Positions 1 to 12,450 are shown, counted from the stretch's first letter. The stretch: DNA of 64,000 nucleotides from Myrica gale (GCA_963930655.1 OZ005621.1:1289001-1353000), one strand, 5' to 3'. The notes: a model not told the origin generated them from the sequence alone. Numbers and translations: made by a program.

Positions 1-2875
1 TTCGTTTGAAACTCATTTCTAGAAGGAATAGATTTGCAACTCGAGAAGATTTTCACTGGAAGCGACCTTTAAACGCCAGTTTGGATGCAAATTCCTCTTT
101 TGTTTTCATGCCCCGTAATGCTAGTGGTAATTTAGGTCTTTTGTTCTTCCTTTTGCAAATACTTGTAGCTTGCTAGCCGTCGTGCAGGACTTTAGTGAAT
201 TGCTATTTAATTGTTCAGCCCTCTAGAAGAGAGTGGTCTTCTTGGATTAATTTGTATCTCGAGGCCTACATATATGTTCATCACGAAGTGAAATCGGGCG
301 TTCTTATCCCCTAGGATGGACTTCCAATGAGTGGTGAGTTTTTTTTTTTAATTTTTGAAGTGCGTGCCTGTGGATTTCTCCTTAATCTACATAGAGGGTG
401 CATCATAATTGCTAATGGCAACTAGAAATGTGGTCAAATTTCGAGCTCTATACGAACCGTCCATCAGTAACAGCAGACCGGCCTCTTCCATTAGTGCTCA
501 ATTAATCATTCAACTTTGCACTAGCTAGGCATGATAGTGCTCTAAAATGTTCCATAGAATATACGTTTCTAGACGCACAATAATATAAAAACGAAATTAC
601 CGAAGATTTCTAAGAAAAAGATAACCTTGAGACACCGCATTCAAATTGTAAATATTTCGTCCAAACTAAAATGCAGCATTATCCGTGGGTCAGCTCTTTT
701 TAGTGGAAATCTGCATTATGAATTATCATGTTGTACCCAGTGACGGTGATATTAATTAACGCACTAAATCCACAAATCTTTGAGCCTATAAAGTCATCCA
801 GAGATCAATTGTAATGCCCCGGTCCCAAACTACAAATGGAAAGATTTCCGTATAAAATAAGGTTTTTTCATCATGACTAATAATTTATCCAGGCCCCAAT
901 ATTTTAAAACTAATTTGTACAACCACAACAAAATATTCATAAACCGTAAAAGCCCAAAAATATCAATCCAAGGTCTAAACTTTACATTAGCATATCCGAT
1001 ATTGTAAATATCGATGAAGATCTCCCAAAATAAATACAATATCTAATTCTCCAAAATTAATCTCCAAACATACTCTTGCAAAACACGCATTTGAAACACA
1101 AATCTATCTAAAGCTCCTCGAACTTCTCTAATTCTGTCAATTCTGAAAAGTATGAGAATAAGGGGTGAGCTACGACTAGCTCAGTAAGTAGTAAGTCAAT
1201 GAGGGTTGGGAAAAATACAATTTTCTAAACATAACCAAAATCCAAAATAAAACACCGTGATCAGCCATACAAAAAAAATACATGTTTGTAACAAAAATAT
1301 CCAAGGTCATGCAATATACGGAAATCACCAATGATCACACAGACCTCCAGATACCATGCTACACAAACCCCAAGGCCACAAAGACATCAAAATACTACAA
1401 GAGATATCAAATTGGCCACACAGACCACAATGATAAATTTGCCACAAAGATTGGCCACACAGACCATAGAGATAGCGCAAGGAAAATTTTCACAATATGC
1501 TCAAGTTATAAATATTTCAATTGAGTTTCACGAAAATCTCAACAATCTCATTTTACCCAAAATTTGTTAAGTTTCTCAAATAATACATCAAAACCATTTA
1601 AAATACGGTATGCGTTTAAAAATCTCATTGAAGAACCACTTACCTCGAACACTTAACCAATCCTTAAAGTTTCTCCAATAATTGTCGAACAATATCTCAG
1701 AACCTATTGGCACCACCTCAATCCAAATTTTAGTCTCTAATAAACATTTTTTGCGACCATTTATTAACCTCAAATTTTCAACTTTTAGAATTAAAACATA
1801 TCTTTATCCATCACTTTAAAATTCAAAAATAAGATCTTTATCCTTATCTTAACCTTTAAATTCAAACCTAGGATCAAATCTCTATTTAAACCTTTAAATT
1901 TAAATATAGATCACATGATCTCTATCTCTGCACATTTAAATTCAAAAATATGATTCAAACTCTATCAAAAAAAATAAACAAAGGATTAAACTCTATCTTT
2001 TCGTTTAAAATTCAAATTACTCACTTACACCTTTTTTCGGGGTGAGTATTACTTCAATTTTTGAGATTTTTACTGTGAGAACCATCTTCTTTGCCCGAAA
2101 CATCTAGTAGCAAAGTTTTTAACTTTAATCGCTTAATGGCTATTCTAATAATTTCTTTTGTGAGGAATCAATATTGCAGAAAGCTAGCAGTCGCATAACC
2201 TTCAACATTTTGACGTACTCTAAACGAAGAAAATGCAAACTACAGAGTGCAGATAGCCTTGTGTGACCTTTTTGGTAATAATGGATTGGTGTGTTTGGGC
2301 GATTTTATTTGATAAAAAAAGATTCTAAGCTTGATAACAGCCATCCACATATAATACTATACATCTGCAAGTGGAGCGTGCAGAGAATCTGTAGCTAGCT
2401 TTTTTGTTGCATTTCATTCTGTGGTGGGTGAGGCCGACTATGCTCAATGTCATTGCTATTTCGAACTAAAATATCTTAGCCCTTGACGCCTACTTGTCGG
2501 AAAAGAATTGATTATATAGACTGCCGCCCTAGCAAACTTTTACACTTTGTAGCAACTCTTCAGTACGATGAAAGGTCATCGATCTGTCAGGGACCACGCT
2601 CAAGCTAGCTTTGAAAAGCTTTGACTGCAGGTAGAAGGATTAAAATGGCAAGTTATGCGTAAATGTACGGCCGCTTCACTTTAACATATTATAGTACCTC
2701 AAAAACAAGGAAAATAGATAGTAACGTCAGAACAGGTAAAGAACAGAGATATAAAAGGAAGTTAATTAATTGGAGAATGCTCTCCAAGCCCATTTGTGTA
2801 CATTATTAAAAAAAACTCTCCCAGATAGCATTTTAAAAGTCCATAATTCACAAACCGTCCAAATTTGAAATCATG
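1..2875. repeat. Segmental duplication, copy A1 (upstream of first CEP gene)
   Basis: This stretch is repeated in the same orientation at 25805-27299. The match runs from the first base of the window, so the duplication probably begins further left. A1 carries a 1.2-kb solo LTR (810-2053) that A2 lacks, and about 140 bases near 2405-2545 that are missing from A2. The match stops at 2875, about 215 bases before the start codon of the first CEP gene. A1 is therefore the 5' flank of a CEP gene, and A2 is a copy of that flank without its gene. No gene is seen inside. Confidence 0.9.
810..2053. mobile_element. Solo LTR of a gypsy-like retrotransposon
   Basis: The element starts TGTAATGCCCCGG and ends with CGGGGTGAGTATTACT, the near-palindromic LTR ends common in plant Ty3-gypsy families. 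It is flanked by the 5-base direct repeat TCAAT (805-809 and 2054-2058). The duplicated block at 25805-27299 has the unoccupied site, with TCAAT once (near 26647-26651), which confirms the insertion and its limits. Three short GCCACACAGACC-type repeats lie at about 1335-1470. No retroviral-type coding region is present. The last base departs from the canonical CA end, so the class is likely but not proven. Confidence 0.75.
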
Positions 2876-2937
2876 TCAACTTAATAGCTTATAGAATAAT
2901 TAGCGGTTAAGATTTTAATAAAGCATACTTTCCAAGC

Positions 2938-2944
2938 TTATAAG
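2938..2944 (+). promoter_or_regulatory. Possible TATA box of the first CEP gene
   Basis: TTATAAG lies about 150 bases upstream of the ATG at 3091 and is followed by a CT-rich leader (about 2980-3090), as is usual for plant 5' UTRs. It sits just after the end of duplication A1. The match to the TATA consensus is partial. Confidence 0.4.
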
Positions 2945-3090
2945 TAGGAACGTAAAGAACTTCTGATCCTCGGGTCGGCTTCTTTCTCTCCGTCAGTCAC
3001 CTCCAGCTCCTTCCTCTCACTGCCTGTTTCTCGATCTGTTCCATCTCACTCCATCACACAACAAAACCATTCAATTTCTTTCCTTCCCTG

Positions 3091-3648
3091 ATGGCAAACT
3101 TCCAAAGCATATATAAGTGCGTTCTTCTTCTTGTGCTGGTTGCTTGCCATGAAGTTCAGGTAATCGAGGGGAGGCAAATGAAGTCAACAAAAGTACAGAA
3201 GCAATACAATAACATCAACGGTGACTCTAATGGCGAAACGGAAAAACCAGGTACCAAACCAACGAACTCCTTTGACAACGCCGAACAGCACCGAGATGAG
3301 CTACTACCTACCCTCCCAACTGACACTCGGAGTGTTGGTCAATCCGTGGCAGGAAAGAAAGAAACCGTGCCGCCCGAGGCACCGAATTCCAACTTTAGTT
3401 TCCGTGACACAGCTGCAGCGCATGACATAAACGATTTCCGGCCTACATCACCAGGAAATAGCCCTGGTGTTGGCCATTCCTTTTCACTGCATGAAGCAGA
3501 TGTTGAATCAAAGGCACCAGCAGGTAAGATCCCGGGTGCTAGAAATTCTCTTACAGGAGTTAAAGATGATTACCGGCCAACAATGCCCGGACACAGCCCC
3601 GGTGTTGGCCATGTTCTTCAAGATGAAAGCGTAAAACCAAATGAATAG
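3091..3648 (+). CDS. CEP peptide precursor with two intact CEP domains
   Basis: This single-exon gene encodes a 185-residue secreted precursor of C-terminally encoded peptides. Residues 1-27 form a signal peptide (hydrophobic VLLLVLVA core) ending in the family's EGRQ motif. Two 15-residue CEP domains follow: DFRPTSPGNSPGVGH (115-129), one residue from Arabidopsis CEP1 as I remember it, and [15 protein letters not shown] (160-174). A weaker DELLPTLPTDTRSVGQ (69-84) looks like a decayed third domain. In the known family, mature hydroxyprolinated 15-mers move through the xylem to CEPR receptor kinases and adjust nitrogen uptake, lateral roots and nodulation. A CT-rich leader precedes the ATG. 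The domains are followed by short tails, as expected for processed peptides. The subfamily number cannot be assigned. Confidence 0.92.
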   Translation: MANFQSIYKCVLLLVLVACHEVQVIEGRQMKSTKVQKQYNNINGDSNGETEKPGTKPTNSFDNAEQHRDELLPTLPTDTRSVGQSVAGKKETVPPEAPNSNFSFRDTAAAHDINDFRPTSPGNSPGVGHSFSLHEADVESKAPAGKIPGARNSLTGVKDDYRPTMPGHSPGVGHVLQDESVKPNE

Positions 3649-5862
3649 ACATGTAAAAACACGACTATGATGGCTGATGCCCCCAGTGTGAATAGCGTGG
3701 CAAATGCCCGCATTATGTACATTTCGTTTTAAGAAATGAAATTTCGCTTACTGAAAAATAAAAAAGTGTACTTTGATATTTGACTACTCATATCAGATTG
3801 TAAAAAGCACTAATAATATATGCATAGCTGTCATCTCATGCATCTCTCTCCGCCACCCCAACCTAGGTTTTCGCGTCGACCAATAAAAAATGGGCGGCGC
3901 AGGGGGAGACAATTTTAAAAATTAATGAGAATTTTAAAGACCTATGATCGGAACAGAGTGTTCACGAGCAACCATGAAATTATTAGACCGAATCAATGAC
4001 GGCAGGTACTGTCGCTACAATCCTCTACGCATATTGCGGATCTATCGTGCCGCATGCATGCGCATGAGCAACGAATTTGCGAGTCAATATAAAAATGGAT
4101 ATGATGATGAAGGCTTGAAGATAACAGAGAATCCATTACAAAGTCGCAGAGAACAACAAATAACCAAGCCATAATACAGTCTCAATTCGAGAAAATATCA
4201 GAGCACACGCTGGTAGAGAGTCAGAGACGTATTTCCTTCTGAGTTAGAGATTAGTGAATTACTTAGATGTATGCCGTGTAAATGAGCCTCCATGAATAGT
4301 ACATGATGTTTGCAGTAATATATCATCTATATCATATGCAATGATAAAAGTTGGTCAACCTCGAGGGGTTAGGATAGTGATGCAGGCTTGAGACTTGAAG
4401 GTTTGCTCCATTTAAGATTTTAAGTTGGAAATTTTTTTTAAGTGTTATCAATCTTTTGGGCCCACTTCGAAGGCTGTGGCTTAGTAATTACTGATTTTTG
4501 TAGGACGGTGGAAATGCAAAAGCCTGAAGGATTAGTCAGGGTGAAGCTTTGGATCATACCTTCCTCATTCAGTTAAAAAAAACTTAAAAAGATGGTAATT
4601 CCTAACCCCGGACCATCTAAAAGTATGATTAGAGCCTTCTAATTTTTCTTGGCTAACAATGAATTTTAGTTTTTCTCGTATCGTGGGTTCTTCAATTTGC
4701 TTTCTCCCTAAGCTCAATTCCAGCTAATAATTAAACATCTAGTGCAAGCAAATTCGCAAACTGTCAACCTAATATTTGAGTTGCAGACTGCATCATGTTT
4801 CCAGGTTTATGTTTTTTACCCTATTCTCTTTGGTTTGCATACCTTAATTTATTGAACAGTACTTCACTTTAAGGTGCTTAAAGCTATATAACCAAAGTAT
4901 GTATAGATCGAATTAACCTTCGATCAACCTTAACGAGAAGGCTCATTAAATATTCATACATATATCGTTTTAGATGCAATAAAAGAAAAAAGTTGGAACC
5001 CCAAAGAAAGTTAAAGGTTGAACAGCGCGCACCCAGAGGCAACGGATCGCACATGATAGCCAACAATTGTCAAATGTCTTTCTTTTCTAAAAGAAGAGAA
5101 TTGGGAAAATAGAATATTAACAATTATTTCCTTTGAATATGCCATTCTTAATTAAATAATTGAAAGGGATCAAGAAATTAAAGAAGCTAGTTTTAGCAAA
5201 AAAAAAATGAAGACAAGTGATCACCACCAATATAACTAGTCAAAGATACCTATTTCTATTTAAGTCCAATCCTATTTCCCTTTAATAGAAAGGAATTAAG
5301 TAGGCATTCATGAAGTCGACTAGTTCTGATAACTTGTGAACACCTTCGTGTAGGTTCATGATTTCCCAGCACTCTTGATTTCTAGCTCGCCGATCTTGAA
5401 AATAATATAATGCTTTTGGACAAAGTTAAACGCCCGTCGAACATCTCTACGAATCCTTATAAGCTACCTGTTAACAACAATAGTAGTGCTATTGTATGAC
5501 TTTTTAGCTCACTTTTTTTGTATCAGCTAATTATACAGATCAATTTTGAGGCTTTGATACACTTTTAGTGATAAAATTTGGATGGCTCAAACGAGAAACA
5601 AATCATATTGGCACTCTGCCTCAAGCTAGCCCTAGCTGTGCTTACCATATTCAATGGTTGTGAATTAATTAATCCTATGACGTACTTCTTCACTAGATGC
5701 CTCGATTTGTACTCAGTACCAGCCAAGCATTCTTGGGTTAGCAAGTACATATATAGGTTTTACCTAATTAACTGGGAAAATGCTCAGAAGCATATTCGCA
5801 TCGTACAATGTATCGCTTCGATGCACCTCCGTCGTGACTGCCGCAAGTACAAATCATGAGTT

Positions 5863-5905
<43 letters not shown>

Positions 5906-6881
5906 TATTATATTTTTCAGTTGGTGCAAAGTCGGGTGTAAAAAATAAAACTAGGTGCCAAGCATGAAACAAGACCTGCCTAATACAACTTTTAGAATGA
6001 AATGAGCTTGACTTCTGACTATTCCCTCTTGTTAATAAGCATGTCAAAAAAGTACATATAAGAAATATCGACATCTGAAGAATTGTTCATACCAGCCGCA
6101 AATAAATTGAGAAGGGCGGATATCCTTCGGAATCTATTCAGTAGACATCTAGCTAGATTCCTGGAAAAGTGTGCTAAGACACTTTTATAAAAAAATTTCT
6201 CCTTAACTTTTTCCAGTTCAGTGCAGTTTCCAAGTTGCAGAAGACAAAGGGAATCACGGGGATAGAAAATTTGCAGAAGAAGGGTCAAGTCGCCATGTGC
6301 TGCCCTAGAATCTTTCTATGGTCTACTGAATCCTACCTATGTTTAGAAAGAAAAAAAAAAAACAAGAAGAAGGAATCCTACCTCTAGTGCAGCTCACTTT
6401 ATCTTCGTTTTAAAATAAATTAACTTGGCTGTTATTTTAAGCCTAAAGACTCTGGTGGCGGTGAGATAGCTGTTGGAAGGACTGAACTACTGAGTTTGAG
6501 TTTAAATTATTTGGACGTGTATTGATATTTTTGTTACTGTGCGAGTACTACAATTGCCGCCCAAGAGATTATAGGATCGTTTCGTGTACACCAGGCTCAA
6601 GAAGAGTTACCCTATGCAGCGGGAGGATAGCTCCTTAAGCATTTTTTAAAGAATCTAGTGACACCATGCATGTCAGCTAATGTGCATAGAATGTTGTCAT
6701 ATCAGTAAGAGAAGAAAACATAGAATTTTGCAAGCGTAGTATTAAGGCCAGTGAACTATAAGTTCTTTCTTACTTAAAGGCTTACACTACATTAATGCTC
6801 AAACTCCTATAGCGATTAACTCGATTAATATCAGCTCATAGATATGAATGCGTAGTGATAAAATCAATCCAGTCATTATGA
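3649..6881. other. Intergenic DNA, no gene recognised
   Basis: AT-rich sequence with only short open frames that lack codon pattern or recognisable motifs. It contains AATAAA-like sequence shortly after the first CEP gene (about 3755) and an (AT)n microsatellite at about 5865-5899. No remnant of a signal-peptide exon for the CEP relic at 6882 was found. Confidence 0.5.
5865..5899. repeat. (AT)n microsatellite
   Basis: About 17 uninterrupted AT units. Confidence 0.95.
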
Positions 6882-6986
6882 CTTGATCTCTCTATTAAAA
6901 CTTCAAATGGATCATCCGACGTTGATGCTTTCCGACCCACGACCCCGGGTCATAGTCCCGGAGTTGGTCATTCCATCCACACGTAA
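6882..6986 (+). pseudogene. CEP relic: intact CEP domain without signal peptide
   Basis: An open frame that follows a stop at 6879-6881 reads into [15 protein letters not shown] (from 6927), continues SIHT and ends at a TAA (6984-6986). This is a perfect CEP domain at a normal C-terminal position, closest to the precursor at 12175 (shared DV/VD lead and HSI ending). No start, signal peptide or pro-region is in frame. There is no AG dinucleotide between the upstream stop and the domain, so it cannot be a 3' exon with an ordinary splice acceptor. It is best read as the surviving 3' end of a fourth CEP gene. That the domain itself is unmutated suggests a recent loss. Confidence 0.8.
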
Positions 6987-8425
6987 AACATTTGATTTGC
7001 AAGATTCAGATGTCACGTGTAATCCCTAATAATGCATGTGCCGTTTTCCCCCCTTTGGTTTTTTGGTTTGGTAAGCAGTAGCTAGGTATGTAGTGCATGT
7101 CACTAGCACTCAACGTCGCTCCATCTTCTTTCCTAGGATGTCTAATAGGGTTTGTGTTTTCATGTATTTGAACTTTCTCTTTTGAGTAGTTTTTGTTGTA
7201 TGAAACTCGTTCCTTTTATGTATAATTTAAGTTGTTGGCAACTCGTTGCTATGCCTCCATTCGTATTCTACAACTCTCTCAATCTCTTGATGAAATTATC
7301 CATGCATTTGGAATGGATTTAAAAGAATTCGACCGAACTACAAACCTAGCCCACCATCTTACACTGAATTATGGGATTGGAATGAAATGTAATAATTTGT
7401 AGAGTATATGCGTTTCGACATTCTTAAAATTGGCCAAAACCCCACGTCATATATTCACTTGCAGTTCGACAGTGATAACATCCAGCAGAACGGAGGGCTT
7501 TATATCGTAAAAATTGTCGCTTGAAGAAGCAATGCTAACTCATGAAAGAAGAAGATCGAAGTCTGTTATTTATTAATACATGTGACCAGAAAATTGCGGG
7601 CAGAAGAAGCAAGTTGAGGGCTTCTCAAAAATAATAATATTCTTCCCAACATGATTTCCCAGCGGGTTTATGACAGAGAAACTAACTCCCATGTTCTAGG
7701 CTCCCAGGTTGAGCGACATATTGGGCGGAGATCATATCCACAACTAATGCAGTATACACAGTTGTTTTCCATAAATGACGTACGTACATCGGTACGTAGT
7801 TCAGGGTTCGATTATTATGCTTAGCGGTAATATGCTGAGGGGTGTTGAGCCGCGGTGGAGATCAAAACTTCACAATCCGACAGATCAGAACATGCCACCA
7901 CATTTAAAATGAAATTACCCACTGACCCGACTACCCATATCTCTCGACCTGTTTCCATTGTGACCCGCGAAATTTCATTTCTTCACTTGACTCTTCTCAG
8001 ACAGTCAAACTGCCTTGTCGCCCAGCAACTCCCTTGAATCTTCCCTGAAAGTAGCTTGCCCCCTGAAAGCATATATCTTCGTGAGCTTCGCCCCCTAAAA
8101 TCGCACTCTTTTGCTTTGGTGCGAGCTGTCAATCGTTATATTTGCTTGCTCTATTTTTTCATCTTCATCTTGGACGTAACAGACTTCCAATAATTTTCAG
8201 TGATCTAGTGGGAGCTTACAAAGAATATCTAGTGGGTTTTTGTACTTTACTGATAGTAACACTGAATAAGGAAGAATTAATAATAAGCTTTTGACCCAAA
8301 TTATAATACCTAGAACAAATCACTGATGATAGAAAACAGAAAAGGTTATGCCTTCCTCTGTTTCCTTCCTGTGTACATAAAGTTTGTATAATATTACTTC
8401 CGATCGTTTAGAGATGCTTTAGCCT
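6987..8425. other. Intergenic DNA, no gene recognised
   Basis: Sequence between the CEP relic and the transporter relic. Short open frames only (for example 7855-8037), with no family resemblance. Confidence 0.5.
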
Positions 8426-8875
8426 TTAAAGCACAACAAGCTGATAGAACCTCCTAGTCCTAAAGAACAATGCAGCAGCAACAAGGAAGCCCAGAAAAGC
8501 CACGGATGCCATGACCAGAAAAGATAACATGAAACAGTGCGTGCCAATGCAGGTGTCATCTTCACTAGACGCTTCCTTGTCATAAATGTAGGCGATTACT
8601 TTTACAGATAAAATATAAGATCCCACAAGACTCGCGATGGCAATGGTGTTGAAAATTGTTCCTTGTGACCAAATATATCTGAAGTGATCTTGCGCATCAA
8701 CGACCACTGTGAACCATAACAAATTCCTACTAGGATTGAACCCAAGTATAAATTACCTGGAAAACCAGCAGCAATCACTATGTGGCCTGCAGCCATTGTG
8801 GCAAGAGTAACAACAAACAAGCGCAAGCAAATGACATACGGAGATCTAGCGAGGAAGATTGGCTGTTGCGGATAT
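8426..8875 (-). pseudogene. Broken nodulin-like/NFD4-type MFS transporter, C-terminal part
   Basis: Two overlapping minus-strand frames together match the C-terminal third of plant nodulin-like major facilitator proteins. The upstream frame carries TMAAGHIVIAAGFPGN and GSILVGICYGSQWSLM, then DIFG. The downstream frame carries GTIFNTIAIASLVGSYILS, IYDKEAS, GTHCFMLSF and the terminal FRTRRFYQLVV. The frame changes near 8665-8673, where the few residues the family has between IFG and GTIFNT are also missing. Sequence upstream of about 8875 no longer resembles the family, and no N-terminal half is present. Intact relatives are membrane proteins of about 550-600 residues. It is a truncated, frameshifted relic. 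Confidence 0.78.
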
Positions 8876-8919
8876 CTGGCGAGGAAGACGACGAGGGAAA
8901 CAAATTTAGCTGATTTCAA

Positions 8920-11900
8920 TTATCGAGTCGGTTATGTCATGACTAAAGCTTCTTTTTCCAAGTTTGAAGAGAGATTCAAAGATGGGTTTCATTTGCTCTC
9001 ATTCCACTGGGCACGACGGGGAGTTGGGACGGAGCTGGGTGGCTGGGTGGGAGCTGGGCGACGGCTGTGCGAAGAAAAGATAATTCGGCTTTGAATAAAA
9101 ATCGCAGGTCATCTACATGGGAGCTGGGTCGGGTAATCTAAAATTCGGATCAAGTCTTTTTAATTGAGGTATCGACTTAACAGCCATTGGATCATGAAAT
9201 GTAGATCTTGACCTTCTATTAGCACTCATCAGCACAATAACCCTCAGCACACTAACCGAACCCATTAGGTTCATTCGGAGGTGCAAAAGGATTATTACAA
9301 ATTAGTTTTTACTATTATGTGTGGGTTTTTACTATTAGTAACCAACTCGAGATCGACTTGGATTTCTCTGTTTTCTTCGACTTTAACCAACTGACATTCA
9401 TGCGATCGCCAAGTTCAATCAACTTGAAAATGTTAATTTATTTCCACAACAGTCCCTAATGTTAAGGAAGATCACATTTAGGCCCCTCCCTCGATTTGGA
9501 TGCAACTACTTTTTTATTGTTAAAGTACTCAAGTCGGGTGTCCCAAAAAAAAAAAGCAATCCGACCCGTAGGGCCGGTCGTGCATCCCTTACAAAATTAA
9601 AATTAAAACTATAATGGAAGAAAATATTGAATTACTACCAATAAAATATAAAAACGCAATATGGTTTTACATCTATACATTCAAAAAATTCAAAGAACAA
9701 TCAAAACAACACTAAAAAAATGCGAATTCACTTTTTTGTCTGCATATTTGCACGCGAGTTTGCTGATGATCCTTCATATTAATCATTTTACGATGGTCCT
9801 TCAGGAAATATTTCAATTCATTGCTTTCATGATGCACCCCCTGTTATCACCTAAGCAGAATCCATTCGTTAGGCCCTTGTTTGGTTGTCTACCATTATCT
9901 GGCTTTTTACTGGGGCCGTTGAACCCTCAGAGTTGGGTTTGGTTTTATCTTGTTCACTTCTCTTTCCTCAGTTGGCCGTAGAATTTTGTTCTCTGACTCA
10001 AATGCTCAAACTTCATCTTCATTCAAAAAAAACCTATAAAACATAAATGTGTAAGAAAAAGAAAACACCAACAACTCCAACTAATCTGAATAAAAGAAAA
10101 GTACGCAGAAATTTGTTATGGGCAATGCCTAAGAGAGAGCTTTATGAGCATCCAGGTCAAGAGTGGAGAAAGAAAAAAGAAAATCCTTAGAAGATTTTCA
10201 TGAACATAGACGGGAGAAGATGAAAAAGGATCCTAATAACTTTATCCAATGCTTCTGTGGGCGTACCAACAAAAAGCTGGTATGACCAATCAGGATTTTC
10301 TTTTTATTGCGTATCTATAAACAACAGAGCAATGTAGAAGAATGCATTGTACATATACTTTCTTGACCCTATTGTCTGAAACACGTAAAGCAAGTAACAT
10401 GCTCATGAACCTTGCAATATAATTCCAATTAAATGCCATTTTTTCAACTGCTAAACCAAGGAGAAGTCGTTCTTCTTCGTAATAATTCCTCGATCCAGTC
10501 ATATTTTTTTATGCAGAATGGGACAATTTCTTCATCATACGACATATGAACGCGACAATGTGTACGTTAGAGATGTATTTCTCCACTCCAGATACCTTGT
10601 ATATAGGTTTCATGATGTGCCCTAATTTACTTCCTTCTGGACCTTTTTCAGTGCCTATGCATGCATGTCAGCTGTTATTCGATCGTCGTAGGCCCTTGAA
10701 GACAATCGAGCCTAGCTAAATCCTCTTTTTTGAATAACCCTCCGAATTAAATTGTAAACTTGTATAAGAGTATTGTGTAGAGATTTAAAAGAATATATAT
10801 CAGGTCTCAGAGTACTTCAACAACCACGAACCACCCTCATCAGGAAATCTAAAAAAAAAAGAAACTTATGCAATATTCCAACAACCGCTAGACATGGTAT
10901 TTAATGTAAAAGAATGATAATAAAACACATCTCGGTAGTATTGAGGTAGCACTGTGGAGGGCTTACGCAAACTGAGCGCACTAATTTTCGTCGGTTATAC
11001 TTTTGCTAAATTGTATGTAACCCAAGACCCAATAAGTTCCCTCAAGCTGGGGGACCGACCTCTTATCATGCTTTAGCTCGATCTTGTCAGTAACTGCAAT
11101 CGAATAATTTTCGCTTTTGGTGGTCAGTGGTCACGTTAATCAACTCTGAAGCTTTTGGAAGTTTTGGAACTGCAAGAAGTTAATTTAAAGTTTTTTTTGG
11201 GTAAGGAGTGAAATCTTGGCACAAAATTACGTGCACCGAATTCGGACAGATTTGACTCAGTATACGTACGAAGTGGACTCAACGTCACGGTAAATCTCAG
11301 GCTGTGCAGCTCTCTCAAACCACACATGTTAGTTAAGTCCAACTTCACTGGAGGAATAGACCCAAAAAATTATTTACACTTGAGGAGATTTGAACTGGAG
11401 ACCTCGAAAAAGCAAACCCTAGGCTCCTGTTACCCTTCATGCCAACCCTCTGTGTTAGTTAATTTAAAGTTGTCCGCATAAGAAACACAAAAACTGGGGT
11501 CCCCGGGGTAGTAGTTATAGAGATACGAGGGGCAACTAGTGGGAGGTGCATGGGGATGGTGGCAAAGACAGTTTGACTGTCATAGCTGGCCATAATATAA
11601 TGCCTTAATATATGAGCTGTTTTAAAGAGCCAAAGGAACCATCATCAAAGACCAGGAATTAATCTGAATAAAAAACATATAATAAATAAACTTGGAAAGA
11701 TCTCTAACAACTGTCTGTACTTGCAGCTTAGTTTAAATATCTAATTAAGAAAGTCTATTCGAAAGAAAATTTGAGGTGATGGTTATACACGCAACTCCCT
11801 AGAGCTAGCTAGAAAATATCATAACCTTTTTAGGACTGCAGCTATCTGAGAGCTCAGATTTTTTATCCTAGCGATCAGAGTCTCTTGTAGAGATAGTACA

Positions 11901-12066
11901 AAAACACATTCCTACGGATAATTAACCAATTACAACTCTCTATTGTGAATATTTCTAAATAATCTTCACACAGGAAAAGTTACATAGAATTTTATAAAAA
12001 AAAAATATTAGGCTTGACACCCCATTGTGAGGTGTACTCGGGCAACCTTTCCCCGCTCTTAATCTC
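8920..12066. other. Intergenic DNA between transporter relic and second CEP gene
   Basis: No gene recognised. It includes a run starting GGCCCTTGTTTGG near 9871 that resembles a MITE end without a visible partner, and a SINE-like piece at 11355-11465. Confidence 0.45.
11355..11465 (-). mobile_element. Possible tRNA-derived SINE fragment
   Basis: On the minus strand the sequence reads GGTCTCCAGTTCAAATCTCC followed by a T-rich tail, resembling a pol III B box (GGTTCRANNCC) as found in plant SINEs. No clear A box or target duplication was established. Confidence 0.35.
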
Positions 12067-12174
12067 TTAAATACCAACATTGACACAATAGAAGAGGTCC
12101 CATCTCTGCCTTCTCCCTCTAGCTCTCTCTTGATATCTCTCTGGTTTTTGGCTTAGTTCGTACTCTCCTTCATC

Positions 12175-12450
12175 ATGCCAAAGACTAAGCTCATCGGTGC
12201 TTGTGCTGTCCTGCTTGTTTTGATTTTGTCTACAGCTTTGCACGTGGAGGGAAGGCAAGTGAAGTCTGAGGTGTGCAAGAAGTGCTCCGTACACGGTGAA
12301 AACACTTTGACTGCAGCCAAGGACGTTGGTGATCGCATTACAAGATCGCATGACCAATTAGACAAGATAAGTAAGGTCCCAAATGTTGATGAATTTCGAC
12401 CCACACAACCAGGTCATAGTCCTGGCGTTGGTCACTCTATCAACAATTGA
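12175..12450 (+). CDS. CEP peptide precursor, single C-terminal CEP domain
   Basis: This gene encodes a 91-residue secreted precursor with the standard CEP layout. Residues 1-27 are a signal peptide (LIGACAVLLVLILSTALHVEG) ending in the EGRQ boundary. A variable pro-region (28-71) contains CKKC. The CEP domain [15 protein letters not shown] (73-87) is followed by a four-residue tail SINN. The ATG at 12175 is the only start that gives a signal peptide; a TATA-like TTAAATA lies about 105 bases upstream. By family knowledge the mature peptide is a root-to-shoot signal perceived by CEPR-type receptor kinases. CKKC in the pro-region is unusual, since CEP precursors mostly lack cysteines. A (CT)n microsatellite begins about 108 bases after the stop, probably in or near the 3' UTR. 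Confidence 0.93.
   Translation: MPKTKLIGACAVLLVLILSTALHVEGRQVKSEVCKKCSVHGENTLTAAKDVGDRITRSHDQLDKISKVPNVDEFRPTQPGHSPGVGHSINN

Noticed and set aside
1282-1570. Two overlapping frames of about 80 residues
   Set aside because: They lie inside the solo LTR and reflect short GCCACACAGACC repeats.
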